From contig NZ_CP073104.1 of the NCBI RefSeq assembly GCF_018138145.1, positions 4,469,001-4,533,000 on the forward strand: a stretch of 64,000 nucleotides of DNA. Reading direction: 5' to 3'. Made by a program: the position numbers and the translations under genes. Origin of the DNA: Pseudomonas sp. SCA2728.1_7 (GTDB lineage: Bacteria; Pseudomonadota; Gammaproteobacteria; Pseudomonadales; Pseudomonadaceae). Each line of letters starts with the position of its first letter. Position 1 is the first letter of the stretch. The notes below the pieces were generated by a model. It searched no databases. It had not been told where the DNA came from and saw only the letters and a list, made by a program, of their open reading frames with translations. Positions 38,391 to 46,036 of the stretch are shown piece after piece.

Positions 38391-38498
38391 AGGGACTCCT
38401 GTCAGCAGCGGACTATTCTCCGTGCGGTGCCGGTACTTGTCGAGAATTCGTAGCAAGCCGCCGCGTGGCTCTGTCGGATTTCTTGCCGCCGACATACT

Positions 38499-39131
38499 AT
38501 GCGCGCCATGCAAATATCCTCTGAACACCCACTGCTGTTACGCATTGTCGATGACCTGGCCGAACACGGCTGGTCGCAGCAGAACATTTTCCTGCCCGCC
38601 GGTTTGACCCGCGAGCTGGCGGCCGAGTGCCGTAAACGTGAGGCCGAAGGCGAGTTGGCCCCGGCGGCGGTGGGGCGTGGGCCTTTTTCGGAGATCCGCG
38701 AGGGGATTCGTGGCGACCACATTCAGTGGATCGATCCCGGTCAGGCCGAGGCCAGCGACCGTTATCTGAACCTGATGGAGAGCCTGCGCGAGGCACTCAA
38801 CCGTGGCTTGTTCCTCGGCCTTGAAGACTTTGAATGCCATTTCGCGTTGTATCCGCCGGGTGCGTTTTATCGCAAGCACGTCGACCGTTTTCGCGACGAT
38901 GACAAGCGCATGGTTTCGGTGGTGGTCTATCTCAATGACGCTTGGCTGCCGGAGGATGGCGGTCAGTTGCGCATGTACCTGAACGATGAACGCGTGCACG
39001 ACGTTCAGCCTACGGGCGGGTGTCTGGTGGTGTTTCTCTCCGGCGAAGTGCCGCATGAAGTGTTGCCGGCGAACCGCGAGCGCTTGTCGCTGACCGGTTG
39101 GTTTCGCCGCCGTGGCAACGAGCCGTTCTGA
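38499..39131 (+). CDS. 2OG-Fe(II) oxygenase
   Basis: This 210-residue protein is a prolyl-4-hydroxylase-like dioxygenase. The iron ligands are visible: HxD in YRKHVDRFRDD, then the distal His in GEVPHEVLPA, followed by the 2-oxoglutarate-binding Arg in RLSLTGWFRRR. The substrate is unknown; related Pseudomonas proteins include PA0310-PHD-type hydroxylases that act on EF-Tu, but I cannot assign that here. An alternative ATG lies three codons downstream at 38508. The DUF523 gene begins 1 bp after its stop codon, so the two are probably co-transcribed. Confidence 0.88.
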   Translation: MRAMQISSEHPLLLRIVDDLAEHGWSQQNIFLPAGLTRELAAECRKREAEGELAPAAVGRGPFSEIREGIRGDHIQWIDPGQAEASDRYLNLMESLREALNRGLFLGLEDFECHFALYPPGAFYRKHVDRFRDDDKRMVSVVVYLNDAWLPEDGGQLRMYLNDERVHDVQPTGGCLVVFLSGEVPHEVLPANRERLSLTGWFRRRGNEPF

Positions 39132-39132
39132 C

Positions 39133-39618
39133 ATGGACAAGATTCTGGTCAGCCGCTGCCTGCTGGGCCATCGCGTGCGTTACGACGGTGGCGCGAGCGG
39201 GCCGTTTGATTTGCTTGAACAGTGGATTGCCGAAGGGCGGGTGGTGCCGTTGTGTCCGGAGGTTGCGGGCGGTTTGCCGACGCCACGGGCGGCGGCGGAG
39301 ATTCCGGGCGGGCAGGGTGGTGAAGTGCTCGATGGCGTCGCGGCGGTGATCACCACTGAGGGCGAGGATGTCAGTGCGCAGTTTCTCGATGGTGCGCGGC
39401 AGGCGCTGGCGCTGGTGCAGAAATATGGCATCCGCGTGGCGGTGCTTAAGGCCAACAGTCCTTCTTGCGGGAATTTGCTGACTTACGACGGGACGTTCAG
39501 TGGGGTCAAAGTCAGTGGCGAAGGCGTGACGGCGGCGTTGCTCAAGCGCCATGGTGTGCAGGTTTTCAGTGAACTGGAATTGCCGCAGGCCGCGCTGGCC
39601 CTTGCTGCTTTGGACTGA
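39133..39618 (+). CDS. DUF523 family protein
   Basis: This 161-residue protein has the DUF523 features ILVSRCLLGHRVRYDGG near the N terminus, VVPLCPEVAGGLPTPR (about residue 45) and KANSPSCGN (about residue 113). The conserved cysteines in these three motifs suggest metal or redox chemistry, but the function is not established. I chose the ATG at 39133, one base past the oxygenase stop codon, because it opens the conserved core. It is probably co-transcribed with the 2OG-Fe(II) oxygenase. Confidence 0.87.
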   Translation: MDKILVSRCLLGHRVRYDGGASGPFDLLEQWIAEGRVVPLCPEVAGGLPTPRAAAEIPGGQGGEVLDGVAAVITTEGEDVSAQFLDGARQALALVQKYGIRVAVLKANSPSCGNLLTYDGTFSGVKVSGEGVTAALLKRHGVQVFSELELPQAALALAALD

Positions 39619-39631
39619 TCCGGAATCGTTG

Positions 39632-39936
39632 CCCTCACCCCAGCCCTCTCCCGGAGGGAGAGGGGGCCGACCGAGTTGTCCGGCGCTGTCCATCGACCTG
39701 AAAGACCTTTTCGACTATGGATTCGACACAGGCCATAACTGATCGATTATGGATTCGACACAGCCATGACTGATCGATTAAGGATTCGACACAGCCATGA
39801 CCGATCGATTATGGCGTCGACGAAGCCATGGTCAGTCGATTTCGGATTCGGTATAGCCATCCCAAGTCGGCGTATCTCTGAAGCATCCCCCATTCAGTCC
39901 CCTCTCCCTCCGGGAGAGGGCTAGGGTGAGGGGCTT
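39632..39936. repeat. Composite inverted-repeat element, copy B, with 31-nt tandem repeat
   Basis: The terminal inverted repeats CCTCACCCCAGCCCTCTCCC and GGAGAGGGCTAGGGTGAGG enclose CATCGACCTGAAAGACC and then about five tandem units of 31-32 nt with consensus GATTATGGATTCGACACAGC, then CATGACTGATC (39711 to about 39867). The last two units are diverged. Copies at 33240 and 53591 share the ends but hold fewer units. The element fills the 318-bp gap between DUF523 and the solute-binding-protein gene. No transposase is inside; it looks like a non-autonomous (MITE-like) element with a variable-number core. Confidence 0.85.
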
Positions 39937-40506
39937 TTAAGGCTTCAACCACTTCTCGGTCAGCGCTGCCAAACGTCCATCCGCCTTGATCCGCTGCATC
40001 GCGCTCGCCAGACTGGCATGAAACGCCGGATTACCCTTCTGAAACGGAATCGCCAGATCCACCGGCTCCGCCGCTTTCGGCTTCTCTTCCGTCAATGCCT
40101 GCACCAGCACCATCGGCCGTGGTTGCTCATCCTTCTTTGCCAGCAACTGCGAATCGACCTTGCCGTAAGGCTCGCTGAAGTCGAAACGATCCTTGAGTTC
40201 GGGTGTCAGTGCTATGTGGTTGAGCGCGACGTCGTACTTGCCGCTTTCAACGCCCTGGAGCAGGTCGGCTTCGTCGGTGACGATGAAGTCGGCGCGCACA
40301 TCCAGCTCGTTGGCCAGCAGTTGCCCAAGCTCGACCTCGAACCCCGTGAGTGTGTCGCCTTCCTTGTAATTGAACGGCGGTGTATTAGCCTCAAGGGCTA
40401 TGCGCAGCTCGCCACGGTCGTTGACGTCATCAATCAGTTCGGCATGAGCCAAAGGGCTCAAAAGGGGTAGCAGGCAGATCAGGCCAGGCAGAAAACGCAT
40501 GGTCAC
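39937..40506 (-). CDS. Short family-3 solute-binding protein
   Basis: This 189-residue protein has a signal peptide (cleavage expected after AHA) and a family-3 amino-acid-binding N-lobe: ELRIALEANTPPFNYKEGDTLTGFEVELG, then GVESGKYDVALNHIALTPELKDRFDFSEPYG. The second lobe is much shorter than the usual 230-260 residue proteins, with an Ala/Lys/Pro-rich stretch (ALTEEKPKAAEPV) and then the usual C-terminal IKADGRLAALTEKWL. No permease or ATPase gene is adjacent. It is probably a compact natural variant rather than a broken gene, since the frame and C terminus are intact. Confidence 0.8.
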   Translation of the reverse strand: MTMRFLPGLICLLPLLSPLAHAELIDDVNDRGELRIALEANTPPFNYKEGDTLTGFEVELGQLLANELDVRADFIVTDEADLLQGVESGKYDVALNHIALTPELKDRFDFSEPYGKVDSQLLAKKDEQPRPMVLVQALTEEKPKAAEPVDLAIPFQKGNPAFHASLASAMQRIKADGRLAALTEKWLKP

Positions 40507-40556
40507 TCCTTTGAAATCATTATCGCGACGCTCTGATTCAGGCTCGCTTTGCTATG

Positions 40557-40603
40557 GTTGTCGAGTGCCTTCGACAACGAATGGTCATGAAGTTGTCATG
40601 ACC
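40557..40603. promoter_or_regulatory. Two adjacent perfect dyads upstream of the DUF4399 gene
   Basis: GTTGTCGA-N6-TCGACAAC (40557-40578) and GGTCATGA-N5-TCATGACC (40583-40603) are each perfect 8-bp inverted repeats, 4 bp apart. They lie in the 129-bp gap between the divergent solute-binding-protein and DUF4399 genes. They could be operator sites or paired RNA hairpins in a leader. No known regulator is assigned. Confidence 0.55.
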
Positions 40604-40635
40604 GTGCGGATTTTACGGAAAAACTGGAGAAGAAA

Positions 40636-41061
40636 ATGAAAAGCTTTATGTCACGTGCAGCGTTCGCGGGTGTGCTGATGGGCGTTTCGGTGCTGGCCAG
40701 TGCGGCGACACCGGCCCCGAAAGGCGCCGAAGTGTTCATCGTTTCTCCCGAAGACGGGGCGAAGGTTTCCCAAGAGTTCAAGGTCAAGTTCGGCACCAAG
40801 GACGTCGCGCTGGCACCGGCCGGTGATGTCACCAAGAATACCGGTCACCATCACTTGCTGATCGACGTCGACAAGCTGCCAGCGGCCGGTCAGCCGATTC
40901 CCAACGATGCCAACCACATGCATTTCGGCAAGGCGCAGACCGAAGCGACCATCAAACTGGCTCCGGGCAAGCACACCTTGCAGCTGGAACTGGGCGACAG
41001 CGGCCACATGCCGTTCGATCCACCAATCGTTTCGAAGAAAATCACCGTCAACGTCGAATAA
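40636..41061 (+). CDS. DUF4399 domain secreted protein
   Basis: This 141-residue protein has a signal peptide (AAFAGVLMGVSVLASAATPA) and the DUF4399 core VFIVSPEDGAKVSQEFKVKFGT, then NTGHHHLLID and NHMHFGKAQTEATIKLAPGKHTLQLELGD. The His-rich stretches (GHHHLL, NHMHFGK) suggest metal binding in the periplasm; this is inference. The ATG follows CTGGAGAAGAAA. A bidirectional terminator follows, shared with convergent serA. Confidence 0.88.
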   Translation: MKSFMSRAAFAGVLMGVSVLASAATPAPKGAEVFIVSPEDGAKVSQEFKVKFGTKDVALAPAGDVTKNTGHHHLLIDVDKLPAAGQPIPNDANHMHFGKAQTEATIKLAPGKHTLQLELGDSGHMPFDPPIVSKKITVNVE

Positions 41062-41077
41062 CCTTTTCGCCGTGCAT

Positions 41078-41107
41078 GAAAAAGGGAGCCCGAAGGCTCC
41101 CTTTTTT
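41078..41107. terminator. Bidirectional terminator between DUF4399 gene and serA
   Basis: The stem AAGGGAGCC-CGAA-GGCTCCCTT is flanked by A and T runs, 17 bp after the DUF4399 stop codon and 17 bp after the serA stop codon on the other strand. Confidence 0.93.
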
Positions 41108-41123
41108 GTCGTTCAACGCTTGA

Positions 41124-42353
41124 TCAGAACAACACACGGCTACGGATAGTGCCGTTGATGTGCTGCAGCTTCTCTTGCGCCAGATCCGAGTACTCGGCGT
41201 CGACATCGATCACCACGTAGCCAACCTTCTCGTTGGTCTGCAGGAACTGACCGGAGATGTTGATGCCGTTTTCGGCGAAGACCTTGTTGATCTCGCTCAT
41301 CACACCCGGGATGTTCTCGTGGATGTGCAGCAGGCGGTGCTTGCCAGGGTGAGCCGGCAGGGCCACTTCCGGGAAGTTCACCGACGAAACGGAGGTACCG
41401 TTGTCGCTGTACTTGACCAGTTTTTCTGCCACTTCCAGACCGATGTTGGCTTGCGCTTCGGCGGTCGAACCACCGATGTGCGGGGTCAGGATCACGTTGT
41501 CGAGGCCACGCAGCGGGCTTTCGAACTCTTCGTCGTTGGAGCGTGGCTCCACCGGGAATACGTCGATGGCCGCGCCGATCAGGTGCTTGTCCTTGATCGC
41601 GTCCGCCAGAGCGTCCAGTTCAACCACGGTGCCACGAGCAGCGTTGATCAGGATGCCGCCCTTTTTGATGGCGCGGATTTCCTTCTCGCCGATCATCCAC
41701 TGGGTCGCAGCGGTTTCCGGAACGTGCAGGGTGACGATGTCGGACATGCCCAGCAGTTCGGTCAGGCTACCGATCTGAGTCGCGTTGCCCAGCGGCAGCT
41801 TGGTCACGGTGTCGTAGAAGTACACCTGCATGCCCAGACCTTCCGCCAGAACCGACAACTGGGTACCGATCGAGCCGTAGCCGACGATGCCGAGTTTCTT
41901 GCCACGGATCTCGAAGGAGTTGGCTGCGGACTTGATCCAGCCGCCACGGTGGCAGGAAGCGTTTTTCTCCGGGATGCCGCGCAGCAGCAGGATCGCTTCG
42001 GCCAGCACCAGCTCGGCAACGGAGCGGGTGTTGGAGTACGGCGCGTTGAACACGGCGATACCGCGCTCGCGGGCAGCACTCAGGTCAACCTGGTTGGTGC
42101 CGATGCAGAAACAGCCGACCGCAACCAGCTTCTTCGCGTGATCGAAGATCTCTTCGGTCAGTTGGGTGCGCGAACGAATGCCGATGAAGTGAGCGTCAGC
42201 GATCTTTTCCTTGAGCTGGGCTTCCGGCAAGGAACCTGTCAGGTATTCGATGCTGGTGTAGCCCGCCGCCTTGAGGACGTCGACAGCCGATTGGTGGACG
42301 CCTTCGAGAAGAAGGAACTTGATCTTGCTCTTATCGAGAGAAGTCTTGCTCAT
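41124..42353 (-). CDS. serA: D-3-phosphoglycerate dehydrogenase
   Basis: This 409-residue enzyme oxidises 3-phosphoglycerate to 3-phosphohydroxypyruvate, the first step of serine synthesis. The NAD-binding Rossmann motif is GKKLGIVGYGSIGTQLS; the catalytic Arg is in LINAARGTVVELDAL and the His in LTPHIGGSTAEAQANI. A C-terminal ACT domain (HENIPGVMSEINKVFAENGINIS) carries serine feedback control. The start at 42353 was chosen because it begins the family-typical MSKTSLDKSKIKFLLLEG. It is divergent from a D-2-hydroxyglutarate dehydrogenase gene, a pairing that matches their known metabolic coupling in P. stutzeri. Confidence 0.97.
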   Translation of the reverse strand: MSKTSLDKSKIKFLLLEGVHQSAVDVLKAAGYTSIEYLTGSLPEAQLKEKIADAHFIGIRSRTQLTEEIFDHAKKLVAVGCFCIGTNQVDLSAARERGIAVFNAPYSNTRSVAELVLAEAILLLRGIPEKNASCHRGGWIKSAANSFEIRGKKLGIVGYGSIGTQLSVLAEGLGMQVYFYDTVTKLPLGNATQIGSLTELLGMSDIVTLHVPETAATQWMIGEKEIRAIKKGGILINAARGTVVELDALADAIKDKHLIGAAIDVFPVEPRSNDEEFESPLRGLDNVILTPHIGGSTAEAQANIGLEVAEKLVKYSDNGTSVSSVNFPEVALPAHPGKHRLLHIHENIPGVMSEINKVFAENGINISGQFLQTNEKVGYVVIDVDAEYSDLAQEKLQHINGTIRSRVLF

Positions 42354-42445
42354 CTGCGTAAACCTGTATCCCGGAGAAAAATGGCAGGAAATGGTCAACA
42401 GACGCTGACCCGGACGACAAGAAAGTCGTCTCCGCGGATCTGGCC

Positions 42446-42481
42446 TTGGGCACTGTCCTGCGGGGTCGATATGCTAGCATA
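42446..42481 (+). promoter_or_regulatory. Candidate promoter with symmetric -10 element between serA and D2HGDH gene
   Basis: A TTGGGC -35-like box at 42446 is 18 bp from TATGCT, which is part of a perfect 12-bp palindrome TATGCTAGCATA (42470-42481). The palindrome offers a TATGCT -10 hexamer to both strands, which would suit the divergent serA and D2HGDH genes; no good minus-strand -35 box is visible. Confidence 0.4.
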
Positions 42482-42557
42482 GCCTCCCCGCTAAACACTC
42501 ATTCCTGCGACGTGAAGCGTTCTCAGGATGACCATGAATTGTTCGAGAGTTCTGTCG

Positions 42558-43952
42558 ATGACCAATCCTGCCCTGATTGATGAACTGAAGACCCTGGTCG
42601 AGCCTGGCAAGGTCCTGACCGACGCCGACTCCCTGAATGCGTACGGCAAGGATTGGACCAAGCACTTCGCCCCGGCGCCCAGCGCCATCGTGTTTCCCAA
42701 GACCATTGAGCAGGTGCAGGCGGTGGTCCGTTGGGCCAACGCGCACAAGGTTGCGCTGGTGCCATCGGGCGGGCGCACCGGGTTGTCTGCCGCCGCAGTG
42801 GCCGCCAACGGCGAAGTGGTCGTCTCGTTCGACTACATGAATCAGATTCTCGACGTGAACCTCACCGACCGCACTGCCGTTTGTCAGCCGGGCGTGGTCA
42901 CCGAGCATTTGCAGAACGTCGCCGAAGAAAAAGGCCTGTATTACCCGGTCGACTTCGCCTCGGCAGGTTCCAGCCAGATTGGCGGCAATATCGGCACCAA
43001 TGCCGGCGGGATCAAGGTGATTCGCTACGGCATGACCCGCAACTGGGTGGCCGGCATGAAAGTCGTCACCGGCAAGGGCGATGTGCTGGAGCTGAACAAA
43101 GACCTGATCAAGAACGCCACCGGTTACGACCTGCGTCAGCTGTTCATTGGCGCTGAAGGCACCCTCGGTTTCGTCGTCGAAGCGACCATGCGCCTCGATC
43201 GCGCGCCGAAAAACCTCACCGCGATGGTTCTCGGCACCGCCGATTTCGACTCGATCATGCCGGTGCTGCACGCTTTCCAGGGCAAGCTCGACCTGACCGC
43301 GTTTGAATTCTTCTCCGACAAAGCCCTGGCCAAGGTCATGGGCCGTGGTGACGTGCCGGCTCCGTTCGAGACCGATTGCCCGTTCTACGCGTTGCTGGAA
43401 TTCGAAGCGACCACCGAAGAAGTGGCCAACAGCGCACTGGAAACCTTCGAGCATTGCGTCGAGCAGGGCTGGGTGCTGGACGGCGTGATGAGCCAGAGCG
43501 AAACCCAGCTGCAGAACCTGTGGAAACTGCGCGAGTACATCTCCGAAACCATCTCGCACTGGACGCCGTACAAAAACGACATCTCGGTCACCGTGTCGAA
43601 AGTGCCAGCGTTCCTGAAGGAAATCGACGCGATCGTCGGTGAACACTATCCGGACTTCGAAATCGTCTGGTTCGGCCACATCGGCGACGGCAACCTGCAC
43701 TTGAACATCCTCAAGCCGGATAACCTGAGCAAGGACGAGTTCTTCGCCAAGTGCGCGACCGTCAACAAGTGGGTGTTCGAAACCGTCGAGAAGTACAACG
43801 GTTCGATCTCCGCCGAGCACGGCGTCGGCATGACCAAGCGCGATTACTTGACCTACAGCCGCTCGCCGGTTGAGATCGAGTACATGAAAGCGGTGAAAGC
43901 GGTGTTCGACCCGAACGGCATCATGAACCCGGGCAAGATTTTCGCGGTTTGA
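42558..43952 (+). CDS. FAD-linked D-2-hydroxyglutarate dehydrogenase (D2HGDH type)
   Basis: This 464-residue oxidase of the GlcD/D-LDH family has the FAD-binding segments ALVPSGGRTGLSAAAVAANGEVVVSFD and SAGSSQIGGNIGTNAGGIKVIRYGMTRNW, and the C-terminal metal/substrate motif HIGDGNLHLNIL and SAEHGVGMTKRDYL. It oxidises D-2-hydroxyglutarate to 2-oxoglutarate, handing electrons to ETF or a quinone. Its gene is divergent from serA, whose product makes D-2-hydroxyglutarate as a side reaction, so the two form a cycle that drives serine synthesis. The ATG at 42558 gives the usual N terminus. The substrate call rests on family and context. Confidence 0.87.
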   Translation: MTNPALIDELKTLVEPGKVLTDADSLNAYGKDWTKHFAPAPSAIVFPKTIEQVQAVVRWANAHKVALVPSGGRTGLSAAAVAANGEVVVSFDYMNQILDVNLTDRTAVCQPGVVTEHLQNVAEEKGLYYPVDFASAGSSQIGGNIGTNAGGIKVIRYGMTRNWVAGMKVVTGKGDVLELNKDLIKNATGYDLRQLFIGAEGTLGFVVEATMRLDRAPKNLTAMVLGTADFDSIMPVLHAFQGKLDLTAFEFFSDKALAKVMGRGDVPAPFETDCPFYALLEFEATTEEVANSALETFEHCVEQGWVLDGVMSQSETQLQNLWKLREYISETISHWTPYKNDISVTVSKVPAFLKEIDAIVGEHYPDFEIVWFGHIGDGNLHLNILKPDNLSKDEFFAKCATVNKWVFETVEKYNGSISAEHGVGMTKRDYLTYSRSPVEIEYMKAVKAVFDPNGIMNPGKIFAV

Positions 43953-43993
43953 TCGGCAATCTTTGATGAATCAATGAAGGCAGGAGTCGGTAA

Positions 43994-44659
43994 ATGAGCT
44001 ATCAGCACCAGTACGTCGACGGCACGCGCATCCACTTCCCGATCGGGAAAGTCGTGTGCATTGGCCGTAATTACGCCGAACACGCCAAGGAACTGGACAA
44101 CCCGGTACCTACCGAACCGTTGCTGTTCATCAAACCGGGCAGTTGCGTGGTCGAGTTGGAGGGCGGTTTCGCCATTCCGACCGAGCGCGGTTCGGTGCAT
44201 TACGAAGCGGAAATCGCCGTGTTGATCGGCAAGCCGTTGTCGACCAAACCGAGCCGCGAAGAAGTCCTCGACGCAATCTCCGGTTTCGCCCCGGCGCTGG
44301 ACCTGACCCTGCGCGACAAGCAGGCCGAGCTGAAAGCCAAGGGCCTGCCGTGGGAAATCGCCAAGTCGTTCGACGGCGCGGCAGTGATCGCCCCGTTCGT
44401 GGTCGGCAGCACCTTTGCTGACCTGACCGACATCGGCATCCGCCTGACCATCAATGGCGAAGTGCGTCAGGACGGCAACAGCAGCGCGATGCTCAACCCG
44501 ATCGTGCCGATGATCCAGCACATGGCCGGCTGCTTCTCGCTGCAGGCCGGTGACGTGATCCTCACTGGCACGCCAGTCGGCGTCGGCCCGCTGAACGTTG
44601 GTGACGACATCGTCCTCGAACTGGTCGGTGCGATCAGCTTCACCAGCAGCGTGCGCTGA
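43994..44659 (+). CDS. Fumarylacetoacetate hydrolase family protein
   Basis: This 221-residue FAH-family enzyme has the motifs GRNYAEHAKELDNPVPTEPLLFIKP and VHYEAEIAVLIGK, which hold the metal-binding Glu residues, and DVILTGTPVGVGPLNVGD near the C terminus. Such enzymes hydrolyse acylpyruvates or decarboxylate oxaloacetate; the substrate is not clear here. It begins 41 bp after the D2HGDH stop codon with a GGCAGGAGTCGGTAA ribosome-binding region, so co-transcription is likely. Confidence 0.9.
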   Translation: MSYQHQYVDGTRIHFPIGKVVCIGRNYAEHAKELDNPVPTEPLLFIKPGSCVVELEGGFAIPTERGSVHYEAEIAVLIGKPLSTKPSREEVLDAISGFAPALDLTLRDKQAELKAKGLPWEIAKSFDGAAVIAPFVVGSTFADLTDIGIRLTINGEVRQDGNSSAMLNPIVPMIQHMAGCFSLQAGDVILTGTPVGVGPLNVGDDIVLELVGAISFTSSVR

Positions 44660-44675
44660 TTTAACGCGGTCCCCT

Positions 44676-44765
44676 TGTAGGAGTGAGCCTGCTCGCGATA
44701 GCGGTCTGTCAGTCAACGATTGTTTCGACTGACCTGACGCTATCGCGAGCAGGCTCACTCCTACA
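44676..44765. repeat. REP doublet (TAGGAGTGAG subtype)
   Basis: Inverted REP copies with a spacer of about 32 nt lie 17 bp after the FAH-family stop codon. The rest of the 258-bp gap before the next gene holds no visible gene. Confidence 0.95.
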
Positions 44766-44917
44766 GGGTTTTGTGATCTCTCCCACAATGGCGCAGGGCA
44801 ATCCCGCCATTTGCCGTTTTTTTCACATCCTGTACGGATAATTCCTCTCATTCTGGCGTCTGAGCCGGCCTCTTTGTGCTATTACCCATAGCCTGAATTT
44901 TCGGAACGCGTCCCTCG

Positions 44918-45838
44918 ATGTCATCTCAAACTCAGCTCAAACCCACTCGCCGTTCACGTTTCGCCCTGCGTTGGTATGTCTGGCTTTTGCTGGTGGTTGC
45001 TGCCGCTTATGCCGTGGCGTTTGCCATGCATTGGGATGATCGCGGTGTGCTGTGGCTGCAGGAACGCTTCGAAAGCCAGGCCGAGCAGAAGGAAAGCATC
45101 TGGCTGCCGGACTATCGCGTGGTGATCGATGCCAAGCCGCTCAAGGGGATGGAGAAGGACGAGGCTTCGGATCTGGCGTACAACCCGCAGACCAAAACGC
45201 TGTTCTCGGTGATGGGCAAGAACCCGTTTCTCGCTGAACTGACTTTACAGGGCGATGTACTGCGCAAGATGCCGCTGGTGGGCTGGAGCAATCCGGAAGG
45301 CCTGACGATGATGGAAAACGGCCTGATGGCCATCGTCGACGAGCGCCAGCACATGCTGTCGATCGTCAAGGTCGACGCTGATACCCGTGAACTGAATATC
45401 GCCGACTTCCCGAAATACGATCTCGGTCCGTCGAAAGACCAGAACAAGGCCTTCGAAGCTATCACCTGGGATGCGCACAACCAGCAATTGCTGTTGGGCG
45501 AGGAGCGCCCGCCGGCGTTGTTTACCTGGAAAAGCGATGGCAGCCAGACCCTCAAGGGTGACAAGCAGAAACTTGCCAGTGACGAACTGGATATTCGCAA
45601 CCTCTCGGCCTTGGCGATTGACCCGCGCACCCAGCACACGCTGGTACTGTCAGCCGATTCGCACCTGCTGCTGGAGCTGGACGAGAAGGGCGAGCAAGTC
45701 AGCTTCATGACCCTGCTCGGCGGTTTCAATGGCTTGAAAAACACCATTCCCCGCGCAGAAGGCGTGACCATGGACGAAGCGGGTACGCTGTACATGGTCA
45801 GCGAGCCGAACCTGTTCTATCGCTTCGAAAAACAGTAA
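44918..45838 (+). CDS. SdiA-regulated domain protein, first of a tandem pair
   Basis: This 306-residue protein has a cytoplasmic Arg-rich start, a single membrane anchor (WYVWLLLVVAAAYAVAFAM) and a periplasmic SdiA-regulated (YjiK-like) beta-propeller domain: EASDLAYNPQTKTLFSVMGKNP, then EGLTMMENGLMAIVDERQHML, then EGVTMDEAGTLYMVSEPNLFYRF. It is followed by a second gene of the same family. The function is not known; the family may be esterase-like propellers. The start follows GGAACGCGTCCCTCG, a weak ribosome-binding site. Confidence 0.86.
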   Translation: MSSQTQLKPTRRSRFALRWYVWLLLVVAAAYAVAFAMHWDDRGVLWLQERFESQAEQKESIWLPDYRVVIDAKPLKGMEKDEASDLAYNPQTKTLFSVMGKNPFLAELTLQGDVLRKMPLVGWSNPEGLTMMENGLMAIVDERQHMLSIVKVDADTRELNIADFPKYDLGPSKDQNKAFEAITWDAHNQQLLLGEERPPALFTWKSDGSQTLKGDKQKLASDELDIRNLSALAIDPRTQHTLVLSADSHLLLELDEKGEQVSFMTLLGGFNGLKNTIPRAEGVTMDEAGTLYMVSEPNLFYRFEKQ

Positions 45839-45860
45839 TAGCAGCCTTTACCGATTCCAA

Positions 45861-45941
45861 TGTAGGAGCTGCCGAAGGCTGCGATCTTTTGATCTTATGA
45901 ACAGCAAGATCAAAAGATCGCAGCCTGCGGCAGCTCCTACA
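45861..45941. repeat. Long inverted repeat, GATCGCAGCCTGCGGCAGCTCC family
   Basis: Arms of 36 nt (45861-45896 and 45906-45941) pair with a single mismatch around a 9-nt loop; the arms end in TGTAGGAGCTGCCG on the outside and GATCTTTTGATCTT on the inside. A related copy is at 32158-32248. It lies between the two SdiA-regulated-domain genes. Confidence 0.93.
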
Positions 45942-46036
45942 GGGGTTGGCTTGTGGTTTGAGGCAAGTGGCCATTAAGCTTCAGTTCAGACGGGCGTGAT
46001 ATTTCATCCGCCTGTCTTGATCCCGAGCTCACCCGA

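Noticed and set aside
39711..39867. CRISPR-like array suggested by the 31-nt repeats
   Set aside because: Units are directly adjacent with no spacers, are partly diverged, and no cas genes are near; it is the core of a composite repeat element.
39937..40506. Truncated solute-binding protein as a pseudogene
   Set aside because: Signal peptide, start of the N-lobe and the usual C-terminal LTEKWL are all present in one frame, so a compact variant is more likely than a broken gene.
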